From Lachnospiraceae bacterium (GTDB lineage: Bacteria; Bacillota; Clostridia; Lachnospirales; Lachnospiraceae), in NCBI GenBank assembly GCA_017622875.1, contig JAGAQG010000068.1, positions 1 through 57,772 on the forward strand: a stretch of DNA of 57,772 bases, in the 5' to 3' direction. A model generated the notes under the pieces. It did no database searches and was not told the origin of the DNA. It was given only the letters and a program-made list of their open reading frames with translations. This document shows positions 43,710 to 52,253 of the stretch, piece by piece (the first letter of the stretch is position 1; each line of letters starts with the position of its first letter). A program made the position numbers and the translations under genes.

Positions 43710-45422
43710 TTATTGGAAGTCCTGTATCATAATCTGCAACGTTTTTCTGCCTCGAAATTCATTCACAGACGGATAATAGGTAATGGAAATCGTATCTTTC
43801 TTTTCCAAAAGCTTTAAAAACTCTGTCGGATTCCCAAAATACAATCCTTCCATATGGCATCCTGCCGCATTGGTACCATAGACCTTCACGGTATTTCTAT
43901 TCTTGCCAAGAACCTGGCTTTGTAATACATGAAAATCTCTTTCCGCGAACAGCGGCTTGCTGTTTCCATTGCCAAATGGCTCTAACACCTTTAATTCATT
44001 AATAAACTCTTCGCTGATATATTGAATCGGCATAGCAATGTCGATGCTTAACTTCTCTACCATATCCTCGTCAGTCAGTGTACAGTTTCGGTTCAGCTCA
44101 CTACGAAGCTTCTGTAAGTTTTCTTTCGGAAGAGACATTCCCGCCGCCATCGGATGTCCGCCAAATTTTGTGAACAGATCGCCCACTTTCGAAAGTTCTT
44201 CGAACATATTATAGCCCGGAATGGAGCGCCCGGAACCTTTGATGCCTTCCTCTGCATCCGTCAGTACGATGGTCGGACGATAAAAACGCTCTTTCACCTT
44301 CCCTGCAATGATTCCTGCAATACTCTCATGGCAGTCCGGCAGATAAATAACAAGAACCCGCTCGCTTCTTCGACCAGTCTCCTGCACCTGACGGATAGCT
44401 TCCTCAACGCCTTCTTTTGTCAGCTCTTTTCGGCTGTCATTCAGTGCTTTTAAGTCACCCGCCAAACGGTCTGCCGATTCCTTATCTTCCGAAGCAAACA
44501 ACTCCAGCGCACGTTTTGCGGTGTCCAGACGTCCTCCCGCATTGATGCATGGCCCCAGAACGAAGCCAATGTGGTAAGCACTGATGGATTCTCTCTCCAA
44601 TCCATTGACCTCAATCAGGGATTTCAGACCGATATTTTTTGTATGGTGAATACGCTTTAGTCCTTCTTTTACAATGATACGGTTCTCATCCTGAAGCTCC
44701 ATAATGTCACCTACTGTAGCAATGGCCGCAAATTCCAGAAGCTTATAGGCTTCCTCCATTTCCACACCATAAGTCTCATACAATGCAGCTACCAGTTTCC
44801 ACGCAACCGCACCGCCGCACAGGCCCTTCCATGGATACGCACAGCGCTCCTGCTTTGGATTAATGATGACATCTGCTGTCGGAAGCTTTTCGCATCTTCC
44901 ACTTTCTGTATTCTCAAAAGGAACCTCGTGATGATCTGTTACCAGCACCTTCATTCCAAGCTCTTTTGCATAAGCAATCTGGGACAATGCGGCAATTCCG
45001 TTATCACAGGTCACAATCGTCTGTACACCGTCTTCTTTTGCCCCATCAATGAGATGTTCATTGATTCCATAACCATCCTTAATGCGGTCCGGAATCACTG
45101 TATCCACATTTGCTCCGATTTTTTTCAGACCTGTCAACAAAATATAGGTGGCACACACACCGTCAATATCATAATCACCGATGACACGAATCTTTTCTCC
45201 ATTGGCAATTGCCTGCTGCAGAAGGGATACCCCCTCCTTCATACCGGACAATTCCCATGGCGAATATAAATCCGCAATGCCGCCCTGCAGAAACTTACGA
45301 ATCTGTTCATCTCCCACCACATCACGGTTTCTGATGATTCTTGCAGTCATTGGCGTAATGTTAAATTTTTTCCCGATTTCTGTAAAATCTGCCTTTTTGG
45401 CAGATACAAACCACTTTTTCAT
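43710..45422 (-). CDS. recJ: Single-stranded-DNA-specific exonuclease RecJ
   Basis: This 570-residue DHH-family 5'-3' exonuclease is used in recombination and mismatch repair. Motif I is GDYDIDGVCA at 82-91 with the metal-binding Asp83 and Asp85, and the DHH motif is DHH at 163-165. GGHPMAAGMSL is in the DHHA1 domain, followed by a C-terminal OB fold. Length fits RecJ. It lies downstream of scfB; apt, the usual next gene, is about 13 kb away. Confidence 0.95.
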   Translation of the reverse strand: MKKWFVSAKKADFTEIGKKFNITPMTARIIRNRDVVGDEQIRKFLQGGIADLYSPWELSGMKEGVSLLQQAIANGEKIRVIGDYDIDGVCATYILLTGLKKIGANVDTVIPDRIKDGYGINEHLIDGAKEDGVQTIVTCDNGIAALSQIAYAKELGMKVLVTDHHEVPFENTESGRCEKLPTADVIINPKQERCAYPWKGLCGGAVAWKLVAALYETYGVEMEEAYKLLEFAAIATVGDIMELQDENRIIVKEGLKRIHHTKNIGLKSLIEVNGLERESISAYHIGFVLGPCINAGGRLDTAKRALELFASEDKESADRLAGDLKALNDSRKELTKEGVEEAIRQVQETGRRSERVLVIYLPDCHESIAGIIAGKVKERFYRPTIVLTDAEEGIKGSGRSIPGYNMFEELSKVGDLFTKFGGHPMAAGMSLPKENLQKLRSELNRNCTLTDEDMVEKLSIDIAMPIQYISEEFINELKVLEPFGNGNSKPLFAERDFHVLQSQVLGKNRNTVKVYGTNAAGCHMEGLYFGNPTEFLKLLEKKDTISITYYPSVNEFRGRKTLQIMIQDFQ

Positions 45423-45466
45423 AGATTCCTCTCCAGTTGTGAGAAATTTTCTTCGCTGTAATAACG

Positions 45467-45502
45467 AAAAGAGGCATGGGGCAAAGGCGCCTCATGCCCT
45501 CT
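45467..45502 (-). terminator. Terminator between scfB and recJ
   Basis: On the minus strand GAGGGCATGAGGC pairs, with one bulge, with GCCCCATGCCTC and is followed by TTTTCG. It lies 9 bases past the scfB stop. Confidence 0.7.
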
Positions 45503-45511
45503 CATCATTTC

Positions 45512-46867
45512 CTATTTATCAGCTGTTGCTGCTTTGATCATAATCGCACATTCCACACGTTTTCTCTGCAGGTCGCATCCGATATCGTATGCATCCATGA
45601 TAGAACCGTGGAAGTTGTAAGAGTTTGCTGCACATCCACCGCTGCAGTAGAATTTTGCGAAGCAGTTCTTGCATTTTTCTTTTGCATATACATTACATGC
45701 CTTGAACTGTCTGCAGATTTCCGGTTTTACGATACCGTCATCCACATTTCCTAACAGGAAGTCTTCATTACCAACGAACTGGTGGCATGGATATAAATCT
45801 CCCCAAGGAGTCACTGCCAGGTATTCTGTTCCTGAACCGCAGCCTGAGAGTCTTTTTGCCACACATGGACCGCCTGTTAAGTCGATCATGAAATGGAAGA
45901 AATTAAAGTCTTTGTCTGTTTTATATCTTTCAACCATTTCTTTTGCAAGGTTGTCATATTCTTCAAAAATCTTTGGAAGATTTTCTTCACGGATTGCATA
46001 GTCTTCTTCCGGCTGTGCTACTACCGGTTCCACAGAAATCTGTTTGAAGCCTAAGTCTGCCATATGAAGAACGTCCTGTGAGAAATCCAGATTATTTCTT
46101 GTAAATGTACCGCGTACATAGTAATCTGTCTGATTTCTGCTTTCCGCAAGTTTCTGGAACTTCGGAACAATCAGATCATAACTTCCCTGACCTTTTCTGA
46201 ATGGTCTCATGTAATCATGAACTTCCTTACGTCCGTCGATACTAAGAACCACGTTGCTCATCTCTTTATTGGCAAATTCCATCACTTCGTCATTAAGAAG
46301 AACACCGTTTGTAGTCAATGTGAAGCGGAATTTTTTATTATGAAGCTCTTCCTGACTTCTTCCGTAAGCTACCAGATCCTTTACGACCTGCCAGTTCATC
46401 AGAGGTTCTCCGCCAAAGAAGTCAACTTCCAGATTTCTTCTTTTGCCAGAGTTTGCGATGAGGAAATCCAGTGCCTTTTTACCCACTTCATAGCTCATCA
46501 TCGCACGTCTTCCGTGGTATTCACCCTCTTCTGCAAAACAATATTTGCATGCAAGGTTACAGTCATGTGCAATATGTAAACAGAGTGCTTTTACAACAGT
46601 TGGTCTGTCTGCAAAACCATCAATGTATTTTTCGTAAACGTCTTCTGTAAATAATCTTCCGGCTTCCTTCAGTTCTGTGATCTCGTCCCATGCTTCTGCA
46701 ATATCTTCTGCTTTGTACTGACCGGAAAGCTTTTCTATGATTTCTTCTTCTGTATATTCTTCATACATTGCAATGATGTCATAACTCATGTCATCTACTA
46801 CATGAATAGAGCCGGAGTTTACATCCATGACAATGTTATATCCATTATTTTTGTACTGATGAATCAT
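45512..46867 (-). CDS. scfB: SCIFF radical SAM maturase (thioether bond forming)
   Basis: This 451-residue enzyme installs thioether crosslinks in the SCIFF peptide. An N-terminal peptide-recognition-like region (1-85) precedes the radical SAM cluster motif CNLACKYC at 103-110. A SPASM domain follows with many Cys for auxiliary [4Fe-4S] clusters (GCGSGTEYLAVTPWGDLYPC; CKNCFAKFYCSGGC; final Cys pair near 433 and 441). The precursor gene scfA is directly upstream, separated by a perfect hairpin. Family assignment follows from the SPASM layout and the adjacent precursor. Confidence 0.95.
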   Translation of the reverse strand: MIHQYKNNGYNIVMDVNSGSIHVVDDMSYDIIAMYEEYTEEEIIEKLSGQYKAEDIAEAWDEITELKEAGRLFTEDVYEKYIDGFADRPTVVKALCLHIAHDCNLACKYCFAEEGEYHGRRAMMSYEVGKKALDFLIANSGKRRNLEVDFFGGEPLMNWQVVKDLVAYGRSQEELHNKKFRFTLTTNGVLLNDEVMEFANKEMSNVVLSIDGRKEVHDYMRPFRKGQGSYDLIVPKFQKLAESRNQTDYYVRGTFTRNNLDFSQDVLHMADLGFKQISVEPVVAQPEEDYAIREENLPKIFEEYDNLAKEMVERYKTDKDFNFFHFMIDLTGGPCVAKRLSGCGSGTEYLAVTPWGDLYPCHQFVGNEDFLLGNVDDGIVKPEICRQFKACNVYAKEKCKNCFAKFYCSGGCAANSYNFHGSIMDAYDIGCDLQRKRVECAIMIKAATADK

Positions 46868-46916
46868 CGTTTTTTCTTATTCTCCCTAAATCTAACTGAC
46901 TGTTATGAACGCAGAT

Positions 46917-46940
46917 AAGCAGCGACATAAGTCGCTGCTT
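46917..46940 (-). other. Perfect hairpin between scfA and scfB
   Basis: AAGCAGCGAC and GTCGCTGCTT are exact 10-bp arms around ATAA, 20 bases after the scfA stop. No T run follows, so it is probably not a plain terminator. It may stabilise the scfA message or act as a processing site so that peptide exceeds maturase. Confidence 0.75.
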
Positions 46941-46960
46941 ACCAAGTGTATCGCCTTAAC

Positions 46961-47104
46961 TTATTTGTGGTTTTCGCAAGTCTGATTTCCTACTGTGCAG
47001 GAAGTCTTACATGCTGACTGGCAAGATGTCTGGCATTCTCCGCATCCGCCTTTTTTCATTGTATTCTGTAATACCTGAGTATTTAATGTCTTTACATGTT
47101 TCAT
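46961..47104 (-). CDS. scfA: SCIFF precursor peptide (six cysteines, ranthipeptide)
   Basis: This is a 47-residue ribosomally made peptide. The leader part MKHVKTLNTQVLQNTMKKGG is followed by a core with Cys at 21, 24, 28, 32, 36 and 43, the six-cysteine hallmark. The sequence ends ENHK. Alternating Cys and Thr/Ser residues provide the thioether partners known for this family. AGGAGGATATCAGC precedes the ATG and a good promoter lies about 40 bp upstream. The maturase scfB follows. SCIFF peptides are almost universal in Clostridia and their function is still unknown. Confidence 0.97.
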   Translation of the reverse strand: MKHVKTLNTQVLQNTMKKGGCGECQTSCQSACKTSCTVGNQTCENHK

Positions 47105-47145
47105 GCTGATATCCTCCTGATATTTTTATAATCATACTTATTGCA

Positions 47146-47173
47146 ATTATATCACATCGACAAAGAAATGCAA
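47146..47173 (-). promoter_or_regulatory. Promoter of scfA
   Basis: TTGCAT (47168-47173) and TATAAT (47146-47151) are separated by 16 bp on the minus strand. This gives scfA its own start, independent of the TIGR04086 gene upstream. Confidence 0.65.
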
Positions 47174-47215
47174 TCTTTTTTTCGGAGAGGTATTCTTTGA
47201 TCATTTTCTCCAAGC

Positions 47216-47294
47216 ATCACGCCCAGCCAAGGGGTACTGCCCCACTTTGCAGGTTCCGTCCCCTTCAACTAGCCTAAGGACTTCTAATCGCTCG
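47216..47294 (-). repeat. Half copy of a palindromic element (copy A, inverted to copy B)
   Basis: The 79 bases match the right half of the element at 47742-47908 in the opposite orientation (partner 47832-47910), with roughly seven mismatches. It starts at the conserved GAGCGATTAG and ends near the TIR, whose outer bases have drifted. The left half of the element is missing. It lies 14 bases past the stop codon of the TIGR04086 gene and 43 bases upstream of the scfA -35. Confidence 0.85.
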
Positions 47295-47307
47295 AAAAAA
47301 ATCTTTA

Positions 47308-47661
47308 TCATGACAACATACCGCCGATCATACCACTGCCAAGACATAATAAGAGGTTTGTAATAAAATCAGAAACTGTAGCGTGAAATCCATGTTTTGC
47401 GACTAAGGTAATCACAAGCATGATAATCACATACATCATGCCCATCAGGATGCCCCAGATAAATTTTTTAGATTTCTGCACTTTTCCTGCAAAGAATCCC
47501 CCGACAAAGCAGGAAATCACATAAACAATGCAGATTCCTACAGAAATCCCGCCACTCTCAATTCCAAGCCGCTGTACTAGAAGAGCCAGTAAGAATAGCA
47601 AAATTGCAGTCATCGCATACATTACTAATAAAATTTTTCCAATACTTTTCAAACTTTCCAT
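47308..47661 (-). CDS. TIGR04086-family membrane protein
   Basis: This 117-residue protein has four hydrophobic segments (about 10-30, 37-60, 67-90 and 97-115). It carries the family pattern GISVGICIVYVISCFVGGFFAGK and ends with LCLGSGMIGGMLS. In Clostridia this gene typically precedes the SCIFF genes, between yajC and scfA; yajC is not seen here. Function is unknown, although proximity suggests a link to SCIFF export or Sec. GAGGGAATG precedes the ATG. It lies between inverted copies of a repeat element. Confidence 0.85.
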   Translation of the reverse strand: MESLKSIGKILLVMYAMTAILLFLLALLVQRLGIESGGISVGICIVYVISCFVGGFFAGKVQKSKKFIWGILMGMMYVIIMLVITLVAKHGFHATVSDFITNLLLCLGSGMIGGMLS

Positions 47662-47741
47662 AAAACATTCCCTCGCGCTTTGTAAACATAGTGATATTAT
47701 AAGAAACTATATTGCATATGGAGAATAAGTTGCCAAAAACC

Positions 47742-47908
47742 AGCTGAGCCACCGGGTACTGGCCTACGACGCGTTAAGTGGAGTCACCGGAAAATCCGCC
47801 TTAGAACTTCTTCGCGAAACGGCCACACCCGTGAGCGATTAGAAGTCCTTAGGCTAGTTGAAGGGGACGAAACCTGCAAAGTGGGGCAGTACCCGGCGGC
47901 TCAGCGTG
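47742..47908. mobile_element. 167-bp palindromic element with 19-bp terminal inverted repeats (copy B)
   Basis: The ends GCTGAGCCACCGGGTACTG (left) and its complement at the right match in 18 of 19 positions. The inside is GC-richer than its surroundings and contains further short stems (CTGC/GCAG, TTCGCGAA) but no reading frame. This could be a miniature inverted-repeat transposon, a non-autonomous IS, or a structured RNA. No transposase is nearby. On the minus strand it is followed by GGTTTTTGG. It fills most of the 405-base stretch 47662-48066, which otherwise holds only the corC promoter. Confidence 0.8.
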
Positions 47909-47981
47909 ATATTTGAGAAATCATTCTTCAAAAATTATAGTTTCTTAATCGTTTATTTATAGTTTAAATATATGCGGTCAC

Positions 47982-48010
47982 TTGAAATATTAGGAAAAAT
48001 ATTGTATATT
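47982..48010 (+). promoter_or_regulatory. Promoter of the CorC/HlyC-family gene
   Basis: TTGAAA (47982-47987) and TATATT (48005-48010) are separated by 17 bp. The start point would be about 50 bases before the TTG start codon. Confidence 0.7.
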
Positions 48011-48066
48011 AAATGCTGATTACACAAAAATCAATTTTATGCAAATACAAAAGGAGTGAATGAATT

Positions 48067-49368
48067 TTGGGTCCCAGTGATGCCATACAATTAGCAGTTT
48101 TAGTTATTTTATTAGCGTTATCAGCATTTTTCTCTTCTGCTGAAACAGCACTTACCACAGTCAACAGACTTCGTGTCCGCGCCCTTGTAGAGGAAGGCGA
48201 CGATCGTGCTATCGTACTTTCAAAGGTCATCGATGATCCGGGCAAACTGTTAAGTGCCATTTTAATTGGAAACAACATCGTAAATATTTCCGCATCTTCC
48301 ATCGCCACAGTTCTGGCTACGAACCTGATTGGAAGTGCTGGTGCTGGAATTGCCACAGGTGTTATGACTTTTCTTGTTTTAATCTTCGGAGAGATCACAC
48401 CTAAGACCATGGCTTCTTTAAAAGCTGAAAAAATCGCACTCAGCTATGCGAAGATCGTATATGCATTGATGTTTGTTTTAACACCGCTCATCTTTATTCT
48501 CGATTTTCTCTCAGGAGGAATCTTACGACTGTTCGGAATTGACCCGGATAAACGTGATGATTCAGTCACAGAAGAAGATTTAAGAACCATCGTAGAAGCT
48601 GGTCATGAAGACGGTGTTCTCGAAACAGAAGAACATAAAATGATCAATAACGTGTTTGACTTTGGGGATCATCAGGCAAAAGATATCATGGTTCCTCGTG
48701 TGGATATGTGCTTCTTAAAGCTGGATGCCACCTACGAAGAATTCATTGAAATCTATAGAGAAGAAAAATTTACCCGTATTCCGGTCTACGAAGAAACCAG
48801 GGATAACGTGGTTGGTATTTTAAATGTCAAAGACCTGCTTCTTTATAATCCGAAAGAGCAGGAATTTCACGTAAAAGACTTTTTACGTGAAGCATATTAT
48901 ACTTATGAGTTTAAGAACACTTCCGAGCTTATGATGGAAATGCGTAAAAACTCTATCAGCATTGCCATCGTTCTGGACGAGTACGGTGCAACAGCCGGTC
49001 TCGTAACCTTAGAAGACCTCTTAGAGGAAATCGTTGGTGATATTCGTGATGAATTCGACGAAGCTGAAGCCGAAGAAGTACAGCAGTTAGGTGAACGCGA
49101 GTATCTGGTAGAAGGTGCCTGCAAGCTGGAGGACTTAAACGACATGATTGGTCTTGGCATAGAGTCAGAAGATTATGACTCTATCGGCGGCATTGTCATT
49201 GAGGCATTACAGCATCTTCCTGCTGAGGGAGAAGAGGTAACTACAGAAAACGGCACCCGCCTTGTAGTCGAAAAGATTGATAAGAATCGTATTGAAAAGG
49301 TACACATTTATCTTCCTGAGCCTAAGAGCAAGGAGGAAGACGAAATTTCTGAAACAGAAGAATCCTAG
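48067..49368 (+). CDS. CorC/HlyC-family membrane protein with CBS domains
   Basis: This 433-residue protein has an N-terminal DUF21/CNNM membrane domain (LSAFFSSAETALTTVN; FGEITPKTMAS), a paired CBS domain at about 200-325 (IMVPRVDM; IVLDEYGATAGLVTLEDLLEEIVGDI), and a C-terminal CorC_HlyC domain. Members are linked to Mg2+ or other cation transport. The start is an unusual TTG at 48067 with AAAGGAGTG upstream; a nearby ATG at 48060 opens a frame that stops at once. The C-terminal tail is acidic. Confidence 0.9.
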   Translation: MGPSDAIQLAVLVILLALSAFFSSAETALTTVNRLRVRALVEEGDDRAIVLSKVIDDPGKLLSAILIGNNIVNISASSIATVLATNLIGSAGAGIATGVMTFLVLIFGEITPKTMASLKAEKIALSYAKIVYALMFVLTPLIFILDFLSGGILRLFGIDPDKRDDSVTEEDLRTIVEAGHEDGVLETEEHKMINNVFDFGDHQAKDIMVPRVDMCFLKLDATYEEFIEIYREEKFTRIPVYEETRDNVVGILNVKDLLLYNPKEQEFHVKDFLREAYYTYEFKNTSELMMEMRKNSISIAIVLDEYGATAGLVTLEDLLEEIVGDIRDEFDEAEAEEVQQLGEREYLVEGACKLEDLNDMIGLGIESEDYDSIGGIVIEALQHLPAEGEEVTTENGTRLVVEKIDKNRIEKVHIYLPEPKSKEEDEISETEES

Positions 49369-49863
49369 TTACTGATTCATCACAGCTTCCGTCAGATAAG
49401 ACGGGAGCTGTTTTATTTCCATCAACTGATTATCTCTTAATTTGTATTCCCTCTGTATCTGTTCTAAAAATCTTTCATCCAGAATCCGTCCATCCCATAA
49501 AAAAATTGTCTTCTCCTGCCATGGCAGAACCATTAAAAATCTCCTGTCACATTCTTTTTTGCTCCCAGACATTCCGACAAAAACGACATCTGCCATCGCA
49601 AACACCTCTTCTATGATTTCTTTCTGGCTGCTCTGTACGTATAAAAGCTGCAGTGTCTCTTCGTTCTCTCCAAATGCTTTTTTCCCGCGGGAGATTTTCG
49701 GTTCTCCGTAAACCTCTATTTTTTCCTGACAGTACAGGCTCTCTTCCCGCAAAAGTGCCTGCCTGCGGGTCCACTGATAATAATCCTTGACACATCTCTG
49801 AAATGTTGGCGGCAGAAAAGTTTCCCATGGATTCAAACATAAAAACGCTATCTTTTTATTCAT
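49369..49863 (-). CDS. Hypothetical protein
   Basis: This 164-residue cytoplasmic protein is not recognised. It starts with a hydrophobic strand (KKIAFLCLNPWETFLPP). It contains ADVVFVGMSGSKKECDRRFLMVLPW, then TIFLWDGRILDERFLEQIQREY, suggesting an alpha/beta fold. It ends one base from the convergent CorC gene stop. GGGGATAAAAATAGCC precedes the ATG. No function is proposed. Confidence 0.7.
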   Translation of the reverse strand: MNKKIAFLCLNPWETFLPPTFQRCVKDYYQWTRRQALLREESLYCQEKIEVYGEPKISRGKKAFGENEETLQLLYVQSSQKEIIEEVFAMADVVFVGMSGSKKECDRRFLMVLPWQEKTIFLWDGRILDERFLEQIQREYKLRDNQLMEIKQLPSYLTEAVMNQ

Positions 49864-50048
49864 GGCTATTTTTATCCCCTGTCATTTTATCCGTGGAAAC
49901 TTGGAAAGATACTTCCCTAGAATTTTGAGATGTCTTTATTATATGAAATCTCCCATATTTTGTAAATCATTATCATTCGACATATTTCGACAAGAACCCA
50001 TTTGCAGCTTCCTGCATATGCTGATAAAAAAGAACTTTTGGAGCATAT

Positions 50049-50828
50049 ATGGTAGAACGAATTATGATCGACGCCGGACATGGTGGTGCAAATCCCGGCG
50101 CCACCTATGAAGGACGAAAAGAAAGTGATGACGCCCTGCGCCTTGCACTAGCTGTCGGGGATATTTTAAAAAATGACGGTTTTGATGTCGTCTATACAAG
50201 AACGGAGGATATTACTCAGTCTGTAGGACAAAAAGCTGCCCTTGCCAATGAATCTGGAGCTGATCTTTTTATTTCCATTCACAGAAATGCCGCTGCCAGA
50301 GATAATCTCTATAATGGCGTGCAGACGCTGATCTATGCCCCGGGAGGGCTTCGAGAAGAAGTGGCACAAAACATTGTCAACGAACTGGAAACTGTAGGGT
50401 TTCAAAATCTGGGAGTAGATATCCGGCCAGACCTAGTAGTCCTAAACCGTACAACAATGCCGACTGTTTTGGTCGAAGCGGGTTTTATAGACAGCGATAA
50501 GGATAACCAGATCTTTGATTCCAAATTTCAGGAAACTGCGCAGGCTATTGCCACAGGAATTGAGATGTCCTTAGGGCACCCGGAAGGAATCACTCCTGAA
50601 GTCCCGCCACGCTATACCGTGCAGGTAGGATTATTCCGCAATAAGATTTACGCAGACAATCTGCTCCTGCGTCTGAAACGTCAGGGCTATCCTGCGATTC
50701 TGGATACAGATCCAGGCACAGGCTTTTACAGAGTCCGCGTCGGGGAATATGATCAGTTAGATCAGGCGGTTGATATGGAACAGCGTTTAAAGAACCGGGG
50801 ATATACCACATTTCTTACTACACTGTAA
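50049..50828 (+). CDS. N-acetylmuramoyl-L-alanine amidase with SPOR domain, CwlC-like
   Basis: This 259-residue enzyme cleaves the amide between muramic acid and the peptide in peptidoglycan. The Amidase_3 domain (1-175) has zinc ligands His11 (AGHGG), Glu25 and the His of SIHRNA, and a catalytic Glu in VLVEAGF. A SPOR domain runs from about 186 to the end (YTVQVGLFRNKIYADNLLLRLK). There is no signal peptide, as in CwlC of Bacillus, which lyses the mother cell late in sporulation. A similar role is inferred. GGAG lies just upstream of the ATG. Confidence 0.88.
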   Translation: MVERIMIDAGHGGANPGATYEGRKESDDALRLALAVGDILKNDGFDVVYTRTEDITQSVGQKAALANESGADLFISIHRNAAARDNLYNGVQTLIYAPGGLREEVAQNIVNELETVGFQNLGVDIRPDLVVLNRTTMPTVLVEAGFIDSDKDNQIFDSKFQETAQAIATGIEMSLGHPEGITPEVPPRYTVQVGLFRNKIYADNLLLRLKRQGYPAILDTDPGTGFYRVRVGEYDQLDQAVDMEQRLKNRGYTTFLTTL

Positions 50829-50901
50829 TTTCTCTTTGAAAAAAGGCTATTTTATGCTAGAATGTTCTGAACATGCGATAAATTTTCAGGAGGTACTTAA
50901 G

Positions 50902-52242
50902 ATGAAAAAAGAAATTACATCCGGTGTGATCTGGCAGCAGATTTTACTGTTCTTCTTTCCTATTTTATTGGGTACCTTTTTCCAGCAGCTTTATAATACC
51001 GTAGACGCTGTACTGGTAGGACAATTTGTTGGCAAAGAAGCTCTTTCTGCTGTCAGCGGTGCACCTGCCATGATCGTTTCCCTAATCATCGGCTTTTTTA
51101 CCGGACTTGCTTCCGGCGCAACCGTCAGCATTTCCCAATATTATGGAAGCGGAGATTTTAAATCCGTATCCACCACGACACATACTGCCATCGTATTTTC
51201 CGTGCTCGGCGCAATTGCTTTGACCATCATTGGTTATTTCGGCTCTCCATGGTTCTTACAGCTCTGTAGAGTTCCGGAAGACATCTTTCAGGATTCCCTT
51301 ATCTATATGCAGATTTATTTTTTAGGTCTGCTCGGTACTTTCCTTTATAATATGGGAGCCGGAATTTTACGTGCCATCGGCGATTCCAAACGTCCGTTCT
51401 ATTTTTTAATCGTCAGCTGTCTGCTCAATATCGTTCTGGACCTGCTGTTTTTGATCAAATTTCAGATGGGTGTTGCAGGAGCCGCCTATGCGACCATTAT
51501 TTCTCAGGCTGTCAGTGCTCTGCTCACAATCTTGTGTCTTTTCAGGGAAGAGGGGCCATGGAAGCTTGAGCTTTCAAAACTTCGTATGGAGCGTTTCTAT
51601 CTGCTCCGTATGCTGCGTATCGGAATTCCTGCCGGAATTCAGTCTGTGACCTATGCGCTGTCCAACATCATCATTCAGGCAAGCATCAATGATTTTGGTA
51701 CAGATACCATTGCTGCCTGGGGCACCTATGGAAAAATGGATGGAATCTTCTGGATGACCATCAATTCCTTCGGCATCGCACTGACCACCTTTGTTGGACA
51801 AAATTACGGTGCCGGAAAATATGACCGCGTCAGAAAAGGAATCAAAGTCACTTCATTGATGGCTGCAATTACCGCCATCGGAATCTGCTCCGTAATTCTG
51901 ATCAATGCGAGATTTTTATTCTCTTTATTTACGACAGATACTTCTGTCATCGAAATCGGAAACCGTATGGTGCAGTTCCTGATGCCGACCTATATCATTT
52001 ATGTATTTATTGAAATCTTATCCGGCGGCCTGCGCGCCATGGGCGATACTTTTATCCCAATGCTCATTAACTGCGGAGGTGTCTGCGGAATTCGAATTTT
52101 ATGGACTATGTTTGTATGTCCGCTGTATCCGACCGTAGAAATGCTGGAATTAAACTTTCCAATCAGTTGGATCATTACCCTGATTCTGTTTATTGTTTAC
52201 TATTTTATAAAAAGAAAGAAGCTTATGCCGGATCTGGCGTAA
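50902..52242 (+). CDS. MATE-family multidrug/metabolite exporter
   Basis: This is a 446-residue transporter with 12 hydrophobic segments and two homologous halves. It has the MATE pattern ILLFFFPILLGTFFQQLYNTVDAVLVGQFVG at the N terminus and GQNYGAGKYDRVRKG in the second half. The start at 50902 has AGGAGGTACTTAAG; the frame is open for 22 codons upstream without such a site. Substrate is unknown. Confidence 0.92.
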   Translation: MKKEITSGVIWQQILLFFFPILLGTFFQQLYNTVDAVLVGQFVGKEALSAVSGAPAMIVSLIIGFFTGLASGATVSISQYYGSGDFKSVSTTTHTAIVFSVLGAIALTIIGYFGSPWFLQLCRVPEDIFQDSLIYMQIYFLGLLGTFLYNMGAGILRAIGDSKRPFYFLIVSCLLNIVLDLLFLIKFQMGVAGAAYATIISQAVSALLTILCLFREEGPWKLELSKLRMERFYLLRMLRIGIPAGIQSVTYALSNIIIQASINDFGTDTIAAWGTYGKMDGIFWMTINSFGIALTTFVGQNYGAGKYDRVRKGIKVTSLMAAITAIGICSVILINARFLFSLFTTDTSVIEIGNRMVQFLMPTYIIYVFIEILSGGLRAMGDTFIPMLINCGGVCGIRILWTMFVCPLYPTVEMLELNFPISWIITLILFIVYYFIKRKKLMPDLA

Positions 52243-52247
52243 GCTTC
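52218..52247. terminator. Bidirectional terminator overlapping the MATE stop codon
   Basis: GAAGCTTA (52218-52225) pairs with TAAGCTTC (52240-52247), with an inner GCC/GGC. The stem lies in the last codons of the MATE gene. TTCTCTTTA follows on the plus strand, and TTTCTTTTTAT on the minus strand serves the convergent DUF4250 gene. Confidence 0.75.
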
Positions 52248-52253
52248 TTCTCT

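Noticed and set aside
47007-47213. 68-residue frame overlapping the SCIFF gene
   Set aside because: It is a shadow of scfA in another frame; the six-cysteine frame has the ribosome site and family match.
47742-47908. Retron msr-msd or group II intron as the identity of the palindromic element
   Set aside because: No reverse transcriptase is nearby and no domain V-like hairpin is visible.
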